In this document: piece after piece, positions 25,481-34,905 of the stretch | How positions within the stretch are numbered: position 1 is the stretch's first letter | Layout of the letters: every line of letters begins with the position of its first letter | Source of the DNA: 39-52-133 sp036523795 | Lineage (GTDB): Bacteria > Pseudomonadota > Gammaproteobacteria > Burkholderiales > Gallionellaceae | NCBI GenBank assembly: GCA_036523795.1 | Contig: DATDDN010000010.1 | Location: 17,943 to 81,942, forward strand | Length of the DNA: 64,000 bases | Direction: 5' to 3' | Program-made: the position numbers and the translations under genes | The notes under the pieces: generated by a model | Databases searched by the model: none | Told to the model about the DNA's origin: nothing | What the model saw: only the letters and a program-made list of their open reading frames with translations

Positions 25481-26385
25481 CTGGTCATCCATTTTGTCAG
25501 CGCGCGCTTGAACACGGCTGTATAGGTATCCGCGCGGGTATAACGTGCCCAGCGATAGTGTTTGAGAAAGCGTGTTGCCAGGCGCAGGCGCTCAGGATGT
25601 CCTGGCTGCGCTTCGTTGCGAATCCTCTTGTAGACGAACGAGCAACGGTAGTCAGCCAGCACGCCTTTGCCGAGTGTCGCCAAATTCTGCTTCAGGTAGC
25701 CGAGAAAGCGCAGGCGGTCGCGGCGCGACTCTGTATTGCTGTCGTTGCTGGCATGCAGCCGGTACGTCATCAGCGGCTGGTTGATCCATACCACCGGACC
25801 GCGCCTGGCCTGGGTCAGCAGCCAGGTGACATCCGCATATTTCCCCCCCTCTATCGGAATCAATACATCGCCCATCCGGCGGCGGTTGTAGACATAGCCG
25901 GGGAATGGCGCGATGCCGGACTGGCTGCGGCCGAAATAGCGCAATGCCAGCCGGCGCGCGTCGGCTATCACTTCGCAGGAACCGTAGGAGAGAAATGAGT
26001 GTTTGCCTTCCAGCTGGCCCATCCGCTCGATTTGAGCGTTGCACCCGATCGCTACTGCCTGCGGGAAGCGCCGCGCGCATTCTCTGAACTGGCCGACGAA
26101 TTCTGACGCCATCAGGTCATCGTCGTGGAACAGGCAGAAGTAGTCGTCTTGCGTTTCGGCAATGCACAGATTGAAATGCGTGAGCGCCGGCGCCATGGGC
26201 ACCCTGCGCACATAGCCGATCTGTGGAAACTCTCGCTGCACCATGTGTTGCACTTCGTCGTTGCTGGAGTTATCCGACACAATCAGCTGGAAATTTTGAT
26301 CCGTCTGCGCAAGGACTGACCGAATCGCCTCCCGCGCATCATCAGGCCGGTTATGGCAGAGGATGTAGATCGTCAGAGTCGTCAT
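25477..26385 (-). CDS. Glycosyltransferase, GT2
   Basis: 302 residues. A GT-A domain begins IYILCHNRPDDAREAI, with VSDNSSND as the nucleotide-binding segment and FHDDDLMASEF as the DxD motif near residue 90. It has no membrane helix. It lies two bases downstream of another GT2 gene and overlaps the GT10 gene by four, so translation is coupled. It probably adds one sugar of the repeat unit or a side chain; the donor is unknown. Confidence 0.88.
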   Translation of the reverse strand: MTTLTIYILCHNRPDDAREAIRSVLAQTDQNFQLIVSDNSSNDEVQHMVQREFPQIGYVRRVPMAPALTHFNLCIAETQDDYFCLFHDDDLMASEFVGQFRECARRFPQAVAIGCNAQIERMGQLEGKHSFLSYGSCEVIADARRLALRYFGRSQSGIAPFPGYVYNRRRMGDVLIPIEGGKYADVTWLLTQARRGPVVWINQPLMTYRLHASNDSNTESRRDRLRFLGYLKQNLATLGKGVLADYRCSFVYKRIRNEAQPGHPERLRLATRFLKHYRWARYTRADTYTAVFKRALTKWMTR

Positions 26386-26387
26386 GG

Positions 26388-27200
26388 TTACAGATATTGA
26401 TCAACGCCGCGCTCCGCACGGGTGTGCGTTGCGGCCAGCGCCGCCCCCAGGCGCTGCTGGTTTTCCGGCAGCTTGCTGCGATCGTTTTCCTTGTGCCACA
26501 GGTGCAGCACCGGCACGGCAAAGCGCGCGCTCTTGTGGCGCACGCCGGCACGCAGCAGCCGGATGACCAAGTCGGAATCCTCCAGCCCCCAGCCGGTGTA
26601 GGACTCGTCCAGGCCATTCACGCGCAGCAGGTCGCTGCGCCAGGCCGACAGGTTGCAGGTCTTGGCGCCCTTCCAGCGCTGCGGGGTGAGCTTGCGCAAC
26701 GGGCCCAGCGGCAGGCGTTGCAGCAGCGGCAGCAGGCGCTCGATATGCCCTTGGCGCAACGCGCGCAGCCAGTCGAAGAAGCCCCAGCGGTGCACCGGCA
26801 GCTTGTCGCGCAGCACCTGCGCGGTGAACTCGGGCGACAGCAGCAGGCGGTTGCCGGACAGGAACCACCCCGGCTCGGCCAGCGCGCGCTGGCTGGCGAC
26901 GAAGTGGCGTGGTGGCACGCAGTCGCCATCGGTGTAGATGATGTAGTCAGCGGTGGTGGCGGCCAGCGCACGGTTGCGAGCGGCGGCGGCGCGGAAGCCG
27001 ATGTCTTCCTGCCATACATGCTTGATGGGGAACGTCGCGCGCGCCTGATACTGCCGCACCAGCTCGGTGGTGTCCGGGGTGGAGCCGTCGTCGGCGACGA
27101 CCACTTCGAAGTCGCGGTCGCTCTGTTCCAGGTAGCCCTCGAGCACGGCAGCCAGGGCATCCGGACGGTTGTAGGTGGTGACGATGACGGCGATACGCAT
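26388..27200 (-). CDS. Glycosyltransferase, GT2
   Basis: 270 residues from ATG 27200: MRIAVIVTTYNRPDALAAVL is the standard GT2 opening, with VADDGSTPDT and YTDGDCVPP as donor and metal motifs. GWGLEDSDLVIRLLRAG is the GWGxED segment of the galactosyltransferase-like C-terminal region, which holds the catalytic base. The open frame runs further upstream to 27335, but that part lies inside the WaaE-like gene and has no family character. The start overlaps that gene's stop by one base (TAATG). Confidence 0.9.
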   Translation of the reverse strand: MRIAVIVTTYNRPDALAAVLEGYLEQSDRDFEVVVADDGSTPDTTELVRQYQARATFPIKHVWQEDIGFRAAAARNRALAATTADYIIYTDGDCVPPRHFVASQRALAEPGWFLSGNRLLLSPEFTAQVLRDKLPVHRWGFFDWLRALRQGHIERLLPLLQRLPLGPLRKLTPQRWKGAKTCNLSAWRSDLLRVNGLDESYTGWGLEDSDLVIRLLRAGVRHKSARFAVPVLHLWHKENDRSKLPENQQRLGAALAATHTRAERGVDQYL

Positions 27201-27946
27201 TATTTGTTCCGGTTCAGCAGCCACAGTTTGACGTAGCGGTAGTAGGTGCCTTCGGCGTTGGACACTGCCAGCATGAAGCCTTCGCTGCCGTCGAGAAAGC
27301 CACCGCGCAGGATGTAGCTGCGCACGAAGCTCCACATTCCGCGCAGCACCGCACCCGGCAGGGTGACCTTGCGCCCGCGCTGGAACTGCATCTGCGCGCC
27401 GGCGCTGGAATACTGGTCCATCTTGCGCAGGACGGATTCGAGATTCTCGAAGGAGTAGTGCAGCAGATTGCTGCGCAGCCGGCCTGTTGTGCCCTGCAGG
27501 ATCAGGCGTTCATGCACCAGGTTGTCGCTGAAGCGGGCGCTGCCGCGCTTGAACAGGCGCAGCACGTAATCCGGATACCAGCCGGAGTGGCGCATGAAGC
27601 GCCCGCAAAAGCTGGACAGGCGGGGGATTTCATAGCCATCTGCAGCTGCCGTGCGCATGGCCTGCTCGATCTCCGCACGCAGCTCGGGCGTGACGCGCTC
27701 GTCCGCATCCAGCGACAACACCCACTCCTTGCTGGCATGGTCGAGCGCGCGATTTTTCTGCGCGCCGAAACCAGGCCAGTCGGTGACGTGCACATGCGGC
27801 GTGAACTCGCGGCTGATGGCCACAGTGTCGTCCGTGCTGCCCGAGTCCACCACGATGATTTCATCGGCCCAGGCCACAGTCTCCAGGCAGGCGCGCATGT
27901 TGCGCGCTTCGTTCTTGGTGATGATGATGACGGACAGGGTGGGCAC
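27200..27946 (-). CDS. WaaE/KdtX-like GT2 lipopolysaccharide glycosyltransferase
   Basis: 248 residues. LSVIIITKNEARNMRACLE, VVDSGSTDDT and LSLDADERV are the GT2 motifs, and the whole reads like the WaaE family, which adds glucose or similar residues to the inner core of LPS. The start is GTG 27946, with no better codon before the conserved strand. It follows wbpM by 104 bases, the only gap of note in the 25-kb unit. A role in an O-unit rather than the core is also possible given its neighbours. Confidence 0.87.
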   Translation of the reverse strand: MPTLSVIIITKNEARNMRACLETVAWADEIIVVDSGSTDDTVAISREFTPHVHVTDWPGFGAQKNRALDHASKEWVLSLDADERVTPELRAEIEQAMRTAAADGYEIPRLSSFCGRFMRHSGWYPDYVLRLFKRGSARFSDNLVHERLILQGTTGRLRSNLLHYSFENLESVLRKMDQYSSAGAQMQFQRGRKVTLPGAVLRGMWSFVRSYILRGGFLDGSEGFMLAVSNAEGTYYRYVKLWLLNRNK

Positions 27947-28050
27947 GGGCGCTCTCTACGATTGGCTGATCCGGCACGGGCGGGGGCCGGCGCGAATGCT
28001 GCAAGACTCGAATTATAGCAATTCGCGCCGGATCAAAGGCATGTGATTGC

Positions 28051-29895
28051 TTATTGATGATTGGCCGGGCGGTACTCCTTCACCCACTGCTGCAGGCGCT
28101 GCCTGACTGCGTCGTCGTCCCAGCTGCTGTCCGTCGGGCCGACCCAGGCCAGCAGTTCGCCCACCCAGGCCGCATCCACATCGCGCGCACGGGCAATGCG
28201 CAGCTTGGGGTGAGGTGTGGGCAGGGTGTGTTCGCTGTCGGCCAGCAGCTCCTCATACAGTTTCTCGCCGGGGCGCAGACCGGTAAACTCGATGCGAATG
28301 TCGTTCTCGGTGAAACCGGACAGGCGGATCATGTCGCGCGCCAGGTCGACGATCTTCACCGGCTCGCCCATGTCCAGCACGAAGATCTCGCCGCCCTCAC
28401 CCATGCAGCCGGCCTGCAGCACGAGTTGGGCGGCCTCGGGGATGGACATGAAGTAGCGGGTGATATTGGGATGGGTGACGGTCAGCGGGCCGCCGCGCGC
28501 GATCTGCTCGCGGAATTTGGGAATCACGCTGCCGGTGCTGCCCAGCACGTTGCCGAAGCGCACCATGACAAAGCGGGTGCCATCCGCGTGCTGCAGTCCC
28601 TGGCACACCATTTCGGCCAAGCGCTTGCTGGCGCCCATCACGTTGGTGGGATTGACTGCCTTGTCGGTGGAGATCAGCACGAATTTTTCTGCGCCATGCC
28701 GCTGTGCCGTGCTGGCCACACACCAGGTGCCGTACACATTGTTGCGGATGGCCTGCCAGGCATTGTGCGTTTCCATCAGCGGCACGTGCTTGTAGGCTGC
28801 GGCGTGGAACACGACTTGGGGCTGGTACAGCGTAAATACCTGTTCCAGTCGCACGAGATCGCGCACGTCTCCGGCGAGGCAGGCAATCTCCAGCTGCGGA
28901 TGCGCCTGCGCCAGCTCCTGCTCGATGTTGTACAGGGCAAACTCGCTGGCCTCGAACAGCACCAGGCGTTGCGGCGCGTAGCGGGTCAGCTGGCGGCATA
29001 GTTCGGAGCCGATGGAGCCGCCTGCGCCGGTGATCAGGATGGTCTTGCCGGTGAGCATGGCGTGCAGGCCCTGCGCATCCAGCTGCACCGCATCGCGTCC
29101 CAGCAGGTCATCCAGTTCCACCGCACGCAGCTGCGAAACGGACACGCGGCCGCTGATGAGGTCATCGAACGAGGGAACGATCAGCGCCTTGATGCCGGCC
29201 CGGTTGCACAGGTCGATGGCGCGCTTGCGCTGAGCATGGCTGGCGGCCGGCATCGCAATGATGGCCTGGCGGATGCTCAGGCGTTCAGCCCAGCGCGGCA
29301 GTTCTTCCAGCTCGCCCAGCACGCGAATGCCGTTCAGCGTCTTGCCGGAGTCATGTTCGTCGTCGCTGAGGAAGCCGACCACACGCCAGGTGTCGCTGCG
29401 CGCGATGTCCCTGGCCAGCGCCACGGCCGCATCGCCCGTGCCCAGGATCAGCACAGGCTCGCCCCTGAGCTTGATGTCGGAATACAGCGCCTGCTCCTTC
29501 CACAGGCGGTAGACCAGGCGACCGCCGCCCATCATCAACAGCAGCAGGACGGGCTGTATCAGCAGCACCGAGCGCGGCACCACCACATCCAGGCGCAGCA
29601 TCAGGAACAGCAGCGGGATCATCGCCGCCGCCATCAACACGGCCAGCACGATGCGGCGCAGGTCGTTGATGCTGGCGTAGCGCCATAGGCCGCGGTACAG
29701 GCCGAAGCCCCAGAACACCAGGCCCTGCAACGGCACCACCCAGATCAGCGTGCGCCACATGTCGAGGAGGAAGTTTGCCGGCGGCTCCAGATTGAAGCGC
29801 AACAGGTAAGCCAGCACCCAGGTCAGGGCAGCAGCCAGCACATCGTGCAGAAATGCCAGCAGTGCACGTCCGTTGAATTTGAGGGTTCTATTCAA
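28051..29895 (-). CDS. wbpM: UDP-GlcNAc 4,6-dehydratase, membrane-bound (WbpM/CapD type)
   Basis: 614 residues. Four hydrophobic helices lie in the first ~130 residues, then a CoA-binding-like Rossmann domain (VLILGTGDAAVALA) and the catalytic SDR domain with ITGAGGSIGSELCRQL and LISTDKAVNPTNVMGASKR. This is the long, membrane-anchored form that converts UDP-GlcNAc to UDP-4-keto-6-deoxy-GlcNAc, precursor of QuiNAc or FucNAc. The start is TTG 29895; no closer ATG keeps the first helix, and it overlaps wbpL by eight bases. Gene order wbpV-wbpL-wbpM matches P. aeruginosa B-band clusters. Confidence 0.92.
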   Translation of the reverse strand: MNRTLKFNGRALLAFLHDVLAAALTWVLAYLLRFNLEPPANFLLDMWRTLIWVVPLQGLVFWGFGLYRGLWRYASINDLRRIVLAVLMAAAMIPLLFLMLRLDVVVPRSVLLIQPVLLLLMMGGGRLVYRLWKEQALYSDIKLRGEPVLILGTGDAAVALARDIARSDTWRVVGFLSDDEHDSGKTLNGIRVLGELEELPRWAERLSIRQAIIAMPAASHAQRKRAIDLCNRAGIKALIVPSFDDLISGRVSVSQLRAVELDDLLGRDAVQLDAQGLHAMLTGKTILITGAGGSIGSELCRQLTRYAPQRLVLFEASEFALYNIEQELAQAHPQLEIACLAGDVRDLVRLEQVFTLYQPQVVFHAAAYKHVPLMETHNAWQAIRNNVYGTWCVASTAQRHGAEKFVLISTDKAVNPTNVMGASKRLAEMVCQGLQHADGTRFVMVRFGNVLGSTGSVIPKFREQIARGGPLTVTHPNITRYFMSIPEAAQLVLQAGCMGEGGEIFVLDMGEPVKIVDLARDMIRLSGFTENDIRIEFTGLRPGEKLYEELLADSEHTLPTPHPKLRIARARDVDAAWVGELLAWVGPTDSSWDDDAVRQRLQQWVKEYRPANHQ

Positions 29896-30859
29896 GTCCG
29901 CTCACCTTCCAGCGCCTATCCAGCCACAGCATGAGCGCGGCGTAAGCCACCGCCCACATCATCAGCAGTGGCAGCAGCCCCGCCGGATGGCTCAGCAACC
30001 ACAGAGCACTGCTTGCCGCGCCCAGCATCAGCGCGTAGCCCAGCAGGGCGGTATTGCGGTGGCCTGCTCCCAGGCGCACCAGACGCTGATAGTAATGATC
30101 CCGATGCGCCTCCGTAATCTTCCTGCCGCGCAGGCTGCGCTTGATCAGGGTAACGGTCGCATCCACGACGAACGGCGCAAAGGCCAGCACGGGAAACCAG
30201 GCCGGCCACAACAGGCCCTGCCAGCCCCATACGCCCATGGCTGCCACCAGGAAGCCCAGGGGGATGGAGGCCGCGTCGCCCATGAAGATTTTTGCCGGAT
30301 TGAAATTGAACCAGAGGAAGCCCGCCGCAGCGCCAGCGATAGCGAAGTTGAGCCACGCCAGAGCCTCGTCTTGTCCCCACATCGAGGCCAGGCCCAGGGT
30401 CGAGAAACCGATCACCGCCATGCCGCCTGCCAGACCGTCCGAGCCATCCATGAAATTGTACAAATTGGTCATCCACACGCTGAGCAGCCACACCAGCAGC
30501 GCGACCGCCAGGCCATGGTGCTGCCACACCCCTGCCCCCAGCACCAGCAGCGCCGCTGCGCTCATATGGGCGAGCAGGCGCTTGCCCACCGACAGGCCGC
30601 GCAGATCGTCGATGAACGACACCGCAAACAGCAACAGCGTGGGCAGTATCACCCACCAGACCATCACATCCAGACTGAGCAGCCAGGCTGCAAATATGCC
30701 CGCCATCAGCGCCACTCCCCCGCTGCGCGGCACCGGCGCGGCGTGCAGTGAACGGGCGTTGGGCATGTCCTGCAGGCTGCCGCGTACCCGGCTGGACAAG
30801 ATCAGCTTGATCAGGCCCGCGCTGACCAACAAGGCAAGCGCGGGGAGAAAATGGTTCAT
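29888..30859 (-). CDS. wbpL: Undecaprenyl-phosphate sugar-1-phosphate transferase (WbpL/WecA family)
   Basis: 323 residues, about ten membrane helices. Family motifs are in order: NARSLHAAPVPRSGG at the start, FIDDLRGL (catalytic Asp pair), NLYNFMDGSDGLAGG, FNPAKIFMGDAAS and the basic loop HRDHYYQRL. These mark the MraY/WecA superfamily, in the WbpL branch that loads QuiNAc-1-P or FucNAc-1-P onto undecaprenyl phosphate to start O-units. It sits directly between the WbpV-like and WbpM genes, overlapping both. The donor, probably UDP-QuiNAc or UDP-FucNAc, is inferred from them. Confidence 0.92.
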   Translation of the reverse strand: MNHFLPALALLVSAGLIKLILSSRVRGSLQDMPNARSLHAAPVPRSGGVALMAGIFAAWLLSLDVMVWWVILPTLLLFAVSFIDDLRGLSVGKRLLAHMSAAALLVLGAGVWQHHGLAVALLVWLLSVWMTNLYNFMDGSDGLAGGMAVIGFSTLGLASMWGQDEALAWLNFAIAGAAAGFLWFNFNPAKIFMGDAASIPLGFLVAAMGVWGWQGLLWPAWFPVLAFAPFVVDATVTLIKRSLRGRKITEAHRDHYYQRLVRLGAGHRNTALLGYALMLGAASSALWLLSHPAGLLPLLMMWAVAYAALMLWLDRRWKVSGLE

Positions 30860-31821
30860 GTATGGCTCCGGTAATGCTCGGCGGTCGCGCGCAGGCCCTG
30901 CTGCAGGGTATATGGCGGCTTCCAGCCCAAGTCGGCACGGATTTTACCAGCATCAAGCTGCAGGGAGCCGAGCAGGCGCTGCAGCTGTGCGGACTTGCCG
31001 GACAGGCCTGCGAGCAGCCGCAGCAGGGCCGCAGGGCAGGGGAACAAGCGAGCAGGCACCTGCAATGCAGACGCCAGTTCGCGCAGCAGTTCCTGTGTGG
31101 AAACCGGCTCGCCATCGCTGAGCAGGTAGGTCTGCCCGGCCGCAGCCGGATGACTGGCACACAGGATTAGCGCATCGACCAGATTGCCCAGATAGAGCAG
31201 GTCGCGCTGATTGACCACCGATGCCAGCGGTAACGGCCAGCCGCGTGCAACTGCGCGCAACATCTGCGCGAAATTGCCTTTTACGCCCGGTCCATATACC
31301 AGCGGCGGACGCACGATTACCATCTCAAGCCCGGTTTCCTGCGCGACTCGATGCAGTGCCTGCTCTGCCTCCCATTTCGAGATGCCGTAAGGATCCTGCG
31401 GGGCAGGCACATCGTATTCATCGTAGCGCCGCTCGCCCACGGTTTCTTCACCGTTCACCTTGATGGAGCTCACGTACACCAGCCGCCTGACTCCAGCTGC
31501 AGCAGCGGCTTGCGCAAGGCGTGCCGTCCCTTGCACATTCACCTGGCGAAAAGCGGTCAGCGGTTCTGCTTCTGTTTCGCGCATGACATGAACGCGCGCG
31601 GCCAGATGAATGACGACATCCACACCGTGCAAGCACTGTCCCCAATCTGTATCGCCGCTGATCTGTCCCACTGCAGCACTGACGAAATCTCGGTCGCCGC
31701 GGACGTCGCTTTTAGAGGACTGCCGCACCGCGGCGGTCACCCTGAAATTACGGCGCAGCAGCTCGGCGCACAATGCGTGCCCGACAAATCCGTTTGCGCC
31801 CGTCACCAGAATCCGTTTCAT
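30856..31821 (-). CDS. SDR epimerase/reductase, WbpV-like (UDP-QuiNAc/FucNAc synthesis)
   Basis: 321 residues. It begins MKRILVTGANGFVGHALC; YVSSIKVNGE and DPYGISKWEAE supply the Ser and YxxxK residues. WbpV and relatives reduce the 4-keto group of the WbpM product to give UDP-QuiNAc or its epimer. ATG 31821 is used; ten extra residues upstream would overlap the previous gene and precede the Rossmann strand unnaturally. Its stop overlaps the wbpL ATG. Position between a glycosyltransferase and wbpL is as in the O6 cluster of P. aeruginosa. A plain UDP-hexose 4-epimerase is the alternative. Confidence 0.87.
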   Translation of the reverse strand: MKRILVTGANGFVGHALCAELLRRNFRVTAAVRQSSKSDVRGDRDFVSAAVGQISGDTDWGQCLHGVDVVIHLAARVHVMRETEAEPLTAFRQVNVQGTARLAQAAAAAGVRRLVYVSSIKVNGEETVGERRYDEYDVPAPQDPYGISKWEAEQALHRVAQETGLEMVIVRPPLVYGPGVKGNFAQMLRAVARGWPLPLASVVNQRDLLYLGNLVDALILCASHPAAAGQTYLLSDGEPVSTQELLRELASALQVPARLFPCPAALLRLLAGLSGKSAQLQRLLGSLQLDAGKIRADLGWKPPYTLQQGLRATAEHYRSHT

Positions 31822-31825
31822 CACA

Positions 31826-32944
31826 TCACGCTGCCACACCGAGCTCTGCATAGATTTTCAAGGTCGCAGCTGTCACTGCCTCCATTGAGAATTCCTGCTC
31901 GGCCAGCGTTCTTCCTCGCGCCCCCATGGACAGACACAATGCCGGGTGGTCGATCAACTGGCGCAACGCTTCCGCCAGCGCTGAAGCGTCCCTGGGCGCC
32001 ACCAGCAGGCCATTTTCGCCATGCCTGACCACTTCGCGACAGCCCGGCACGTCGGTCGCCACGATGGGGCGGCCGCAAGCGGCAGCCTCCAGCAGGGCCT
32101 TGGGCAGGCCCTCGCTGTATGAAGGTAAACACACGATGTGGCTGCCCTGGATGACGCTCGCCATATCGTCCCGATGTCCCCAGTACTCCACCGTGCCCGT
32201 TGTCGCCCATTGCGTCAGTTGCACCAGGCTGACTGCGGCCGGATTGGCAGGATCGTCTCGCCCCACCAGTACAAAACGGGCGACAACGCCTTGCTGCCTG
32301 AGGGTGCGCGCCGCTTCGACAAACTCAACCACGCCCTTGCTGCGCAGCATGCGTGCAGGCAACACCACCACGGGTACACCATCTGGTTCCGGCTGCACAT
32401 GGAACTGGCGAAGATCGACACCGGCGCCACGGATCAAGTGAACATGGTGCTCCGGTATGCCCAGGTTGGTCAGCCAGCGCCGGTCATCCGGATTTTGCGC
32501 GATCAGCTGCCCGCGAGACAGGAACAGCCCGAACAATCCGCGCACAAGACCCGCCAGGATGCGCGCGCGCAGCGAGGTGGAGGAAAACACCCAGCCCAGA
32601 CCGGCAACCGCATTCACCACATGACGCTGGCCACACAGACGTGCCGCAATCGAACCGAGCAAGACCGGCTTAATCGCCACATGGTGCACGATGTCCGGCC
32701 GCTCGCGCCGATACAGGCGTGCCAGCCGCCACACCGTTCCCAATTCGGCCAGGGGATTGGCACCGCTGCGGGCCATGCTGAAAGAAATCAGCTGAATGCC
32801 GGCCGCACGAATCTCTTCGCCGTGCCTTGTGACGCGTGTCGCGACTGCGACATCATAGCCGGCTGCTTGCGCCGCTTTGGCCAATGGCAGACGATGAGAG
32901 CAGAAGTACCAGTCTTCGGTGACCACGAACAAGAGTTTTTTCAT
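31826..32944 (-). CDS. Glycosyltransferase, GT4
   Basis: 372 residues from ATG 32944, which overlaps the asnB stop as ATGA. The N-terminal domain begins KLLFVVTEDWYFCSHRLPLA, and the second Rossmann domain has VVLPARMLRSKGVVEFVEAA and the donor motif YSEGLPKALLEAAACGRPIV with its E-x7-E spacing. This subgroup (VTEDWYFCSHR opening) is common in O-antigen clusters and includes N-acetyl-hexosaminyl or galacturonosyl transferases. The frame remains open to 33223 inside asnB, but that part is not conserved sequence. Donor unknown; GalNAcA is plausible from the neighbours. Confidence 0.9.
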   Translation of the reverse strand: MKKLLFVVTEDWYFCSHRLPLAKAAQAAGYDVAVATRVTRHGEEIRAAGIQLISFSMARSGANPLAELGTVWRLARLYRRERPDIVHHVAIKPVLLGSIAARLCGQRHVVNAVAGLGWVFSSTSLRARILAGLVRGLFGLFLSRGQLIAQNPDDRRWLTNLGIPEHHVHLIRGAGVDLRQFHVQPEPDGVPVVVLPARMLRSKGVVEFVEAARTLRQQGVVARFVLVGRDDPANPAAVSLVQLTQWATTGTVEYWGHRDDMASVIQGSHIVCLPSYSEGLPKALLEAAACGRPIVATDVPGCREVVRHGENGLLVAPRDASALAEALRQLIDHPALCLSMGARGRTLAEQEFSMEAVTAATLKIYAELGVAA

Positions 32945-34905
32945 GGGCGCCGTTCCTGTTCCAGCCAGGCCTGCCACATCAGCACATCCCACAGGTGGTA
33001 CGCCCAGTTGTGGCGTCCGCTCAGGTGCGCCTCCCATTTGGCACGGATCGGCGCCGCATCGAGATAACCCTGGCCTCGCAGCGTGGCTTCGTCGAGCAGG
33101 CTTTCGGCCCAGTCGCGCAGCGGGCCGCGCAGCCACATGTCGATCGGCACGCCGAAGCCCATCTTGGGGCGCTCCATCAAGCTCCTCGGCACGTGGCGAT
33201 ATAGCACCTGGCGCAACAGCCACTTGCCCTCACCATTGCGGATTTTCATGTGCTGCGGCAGCTGCCAGGCGAATTCCGCCACGCGATGGTCCAGCATGGG
33301 CACTCGCGCCTCCAGGCTGACTGCCATGCTGGCGCGGTCCACCTTGACCAATATGTCGTCGGGCAGATAGCTCTGCTGATCGAGGAACATCATGCGCTGG
33401 GGCAGGCCCCGCACTTCTGCCCAGCGCGCATGGTCGGTCAGTATGGTTGCCGGCTCGTTCGCACCAAGCACCAGCTGTGCGGGTTCCCAATGCGATACCA
33501 GTTTGCGGTACATCTCCTCTGGCGAGGCATAGGCCAGGACACCCGCGAGCTTGTGCACCTTGTCGCCCGCAAGGCTGACGCGAAGACGGCGCGGCAAGAT
33601 CGGGCGGAACAGGGCATAAGCTCGATCCCACTGCTGCGGTGACCACGCGCGCAGCGCATGGGCTGCTGCCTTGCGCAGCGGCGCCGGCAGCCAGTTGAGG
33701 CGGCGCCACAGTGCCTGCGCAAACAGGTATCGGTTGTACCCTCCAAACAGTTCATCGCCCGCATCGCCGGACAAGGCCACCGTCACATGCTGGCGCGTCA
33801 TCTGTGCCACCAGAAAAGTGGGAATCTGCGACGAATCGGCGAAAGGCTCGTCATACATGAAGGGCAGGCGCGGTATGACCTGCATGGCCTGCTCCGGGCT
33901 GACGTACAGTTCGGTATGTTGTGTACCCAGATGCTGCGCAACAGCCTTGGCATGTTGTGCCTCGTTATAGCCGGCCTCGTCAAATCCGATAGAGAAAGTG
34001 CGCACCGGGCGCGTCGCCTGCTTCTGCATCAGCGCCACCACGGTGGATGAGTCGATGCCGCCGGAGAGAAAGGCACCAAGTGGCACATCGGCTTCCATGC
34101 GCAGCGCCACCGCGTCGCTTAACAAAGCATCCAGCTGCTCGATGGCATCACCATCAACGCCGGCATAGGGATGCGCACAACCGGCTTCGGCGACTGCACG
34201 CACCGACCAGTAAGCCTTTGGCTCGGGCATCGCACCCCTGCCATCACGCAGCGGCACGCTCAACCAGTGCGCCGGCGGCAATTTATGGATGCGCTGGTAG
34301 ATGGAATAGGGCGCGGGGATGTAGTTGTGCCGCATGTACAGCGCCAGCGCTCCCTGGTCAATCTCTCCGCGCCAGTGCGGATGTGCCTTGAGTGCCTTGA
34401 GTTCGGAGCCGAACAGGAAGGTGTCGCCCATCCAGCCGTAATACAGCGGCTTTTCACCAAAGCGGTCGCGGGCCAGATGCAGCACGCGCGCGCGCTGGTC
34501 CCACAAGGCAAAGGCGAACATGCCATTGAAATGATGCAGCGCTTGCTCCAGCCCCCAATGCTCGATGGCCGCCAGCATCACCTCGGTGTCGGAGTGGCCA
34601 CGCCATTGCGGGGCAGCGCCCTCCCGTGCCAGCGCGTCACGCAGCGCGCGATGGTTGTATATCTCGCCATTGAAGGCGATGACGTAACGTCCGCTCACTG
34701 AAGACATGGGCTGATGCCCCTGTGGCGACAGGTCGACGATGGACAGGCGCCGGTGACCGAGTGCAATGCCCGCCTGAGCATCGACCCAGCAGCCCGCATC
34801 GTCCGGGCCGCGCTGTCGCAGCGTGTCGCTCATGCTGCGCACGGTGGCGGTCAGCTCATCCGCCGTCCGCGTTGCCAGAGTCAGGAATCCGCTCAGGCCG
34901 CACAT
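32941..34905 (-). CDS. asnB: Asparagine synthetase-like amidotransferase (WbpS-like)
   Basis: 654 residues. Met-Cys at the start (MCGLSGF) leaves Cys2 as the glutaminase nucleophile, and FNGEIYNHRALR is the class-II amidotransferase motif. The synthetase half has FLSGGIDSSTV, the ATP PP-loop SGGxDS. Such proteins inside O-antigen clusters amidate uronic acids (WbpS in P. aeruginosa O6). Together with the UDP-GalNAc dehydrogenase at 44 kb this suggests a GalNAcA amide. ATG 34905 is fixed by the need for Cys2. It overlaps the upstream GT4 by 13 bases and the downstream one by 4. True asparagine synthesis is the alternative. Confidence 0.88.
   Translation of the reverse strand: MCGLSGFLTLATRTADELTATVRSMSDTLRQRGPDDAGCWVDAQAGIALGHRRLSIVDLSPQGHQPMSSVSGRYVIAFNGEIYNHRALRDALAREGAAPQWRGHSDTEVMLAAIEHWGLEQALHHFNGMFAFALWDQRARVLHLARDRFGEKPLYYGWMGDTFLFGSELKALKAHPHWRGEIDQGALALYMRHNYIPAPYSIYQRIHKLPPAHWLSVPLRDGRGAMPEPKAYWSVRAVAEAGCAHPYAGVDGDAIEQLDALLSDAVALRMEADVPLGAFLSGGIDSSTVVALMQKQATRPVRTFSIGFDEAGYNEAQHAKAVAQHLGTQHTELYVSPEQAMQVIPRLPFMYDEPFADSSQIPTFLVAQMTRQHVTVALSGDAGDELFGGYNRYLFAQALWRRLNWLPAPLRKAAAHALRAWSPQQWDRAYALFRPILPRRLRVSLAGDKVHKLAGVLAYASPEEMYRKLVSHWEPAQLVLGANEPATILTDHARWAEVRGLPQRMMFLDQQSYLPDDILVKVDRASMAVSLEARVPMLDHRVAEFAWQLPQHMKIRNGEGKWLLRQVLYRHVPRSLMERPKMGFGVPIDMWLRGPLRDWAESLLDEATLRGQGYLDAAPIRAKWEAHLSGRHNWAYHLWDVLMWQAWLEQERRP

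Noticed and set aside
29916..31160. 414-codon frame on the same strand as wbpL and wbpV
   Set aside because: It runs across two well-supported genes in another frame and its translation is low-complexity Ala/Gly/Arg sequence.
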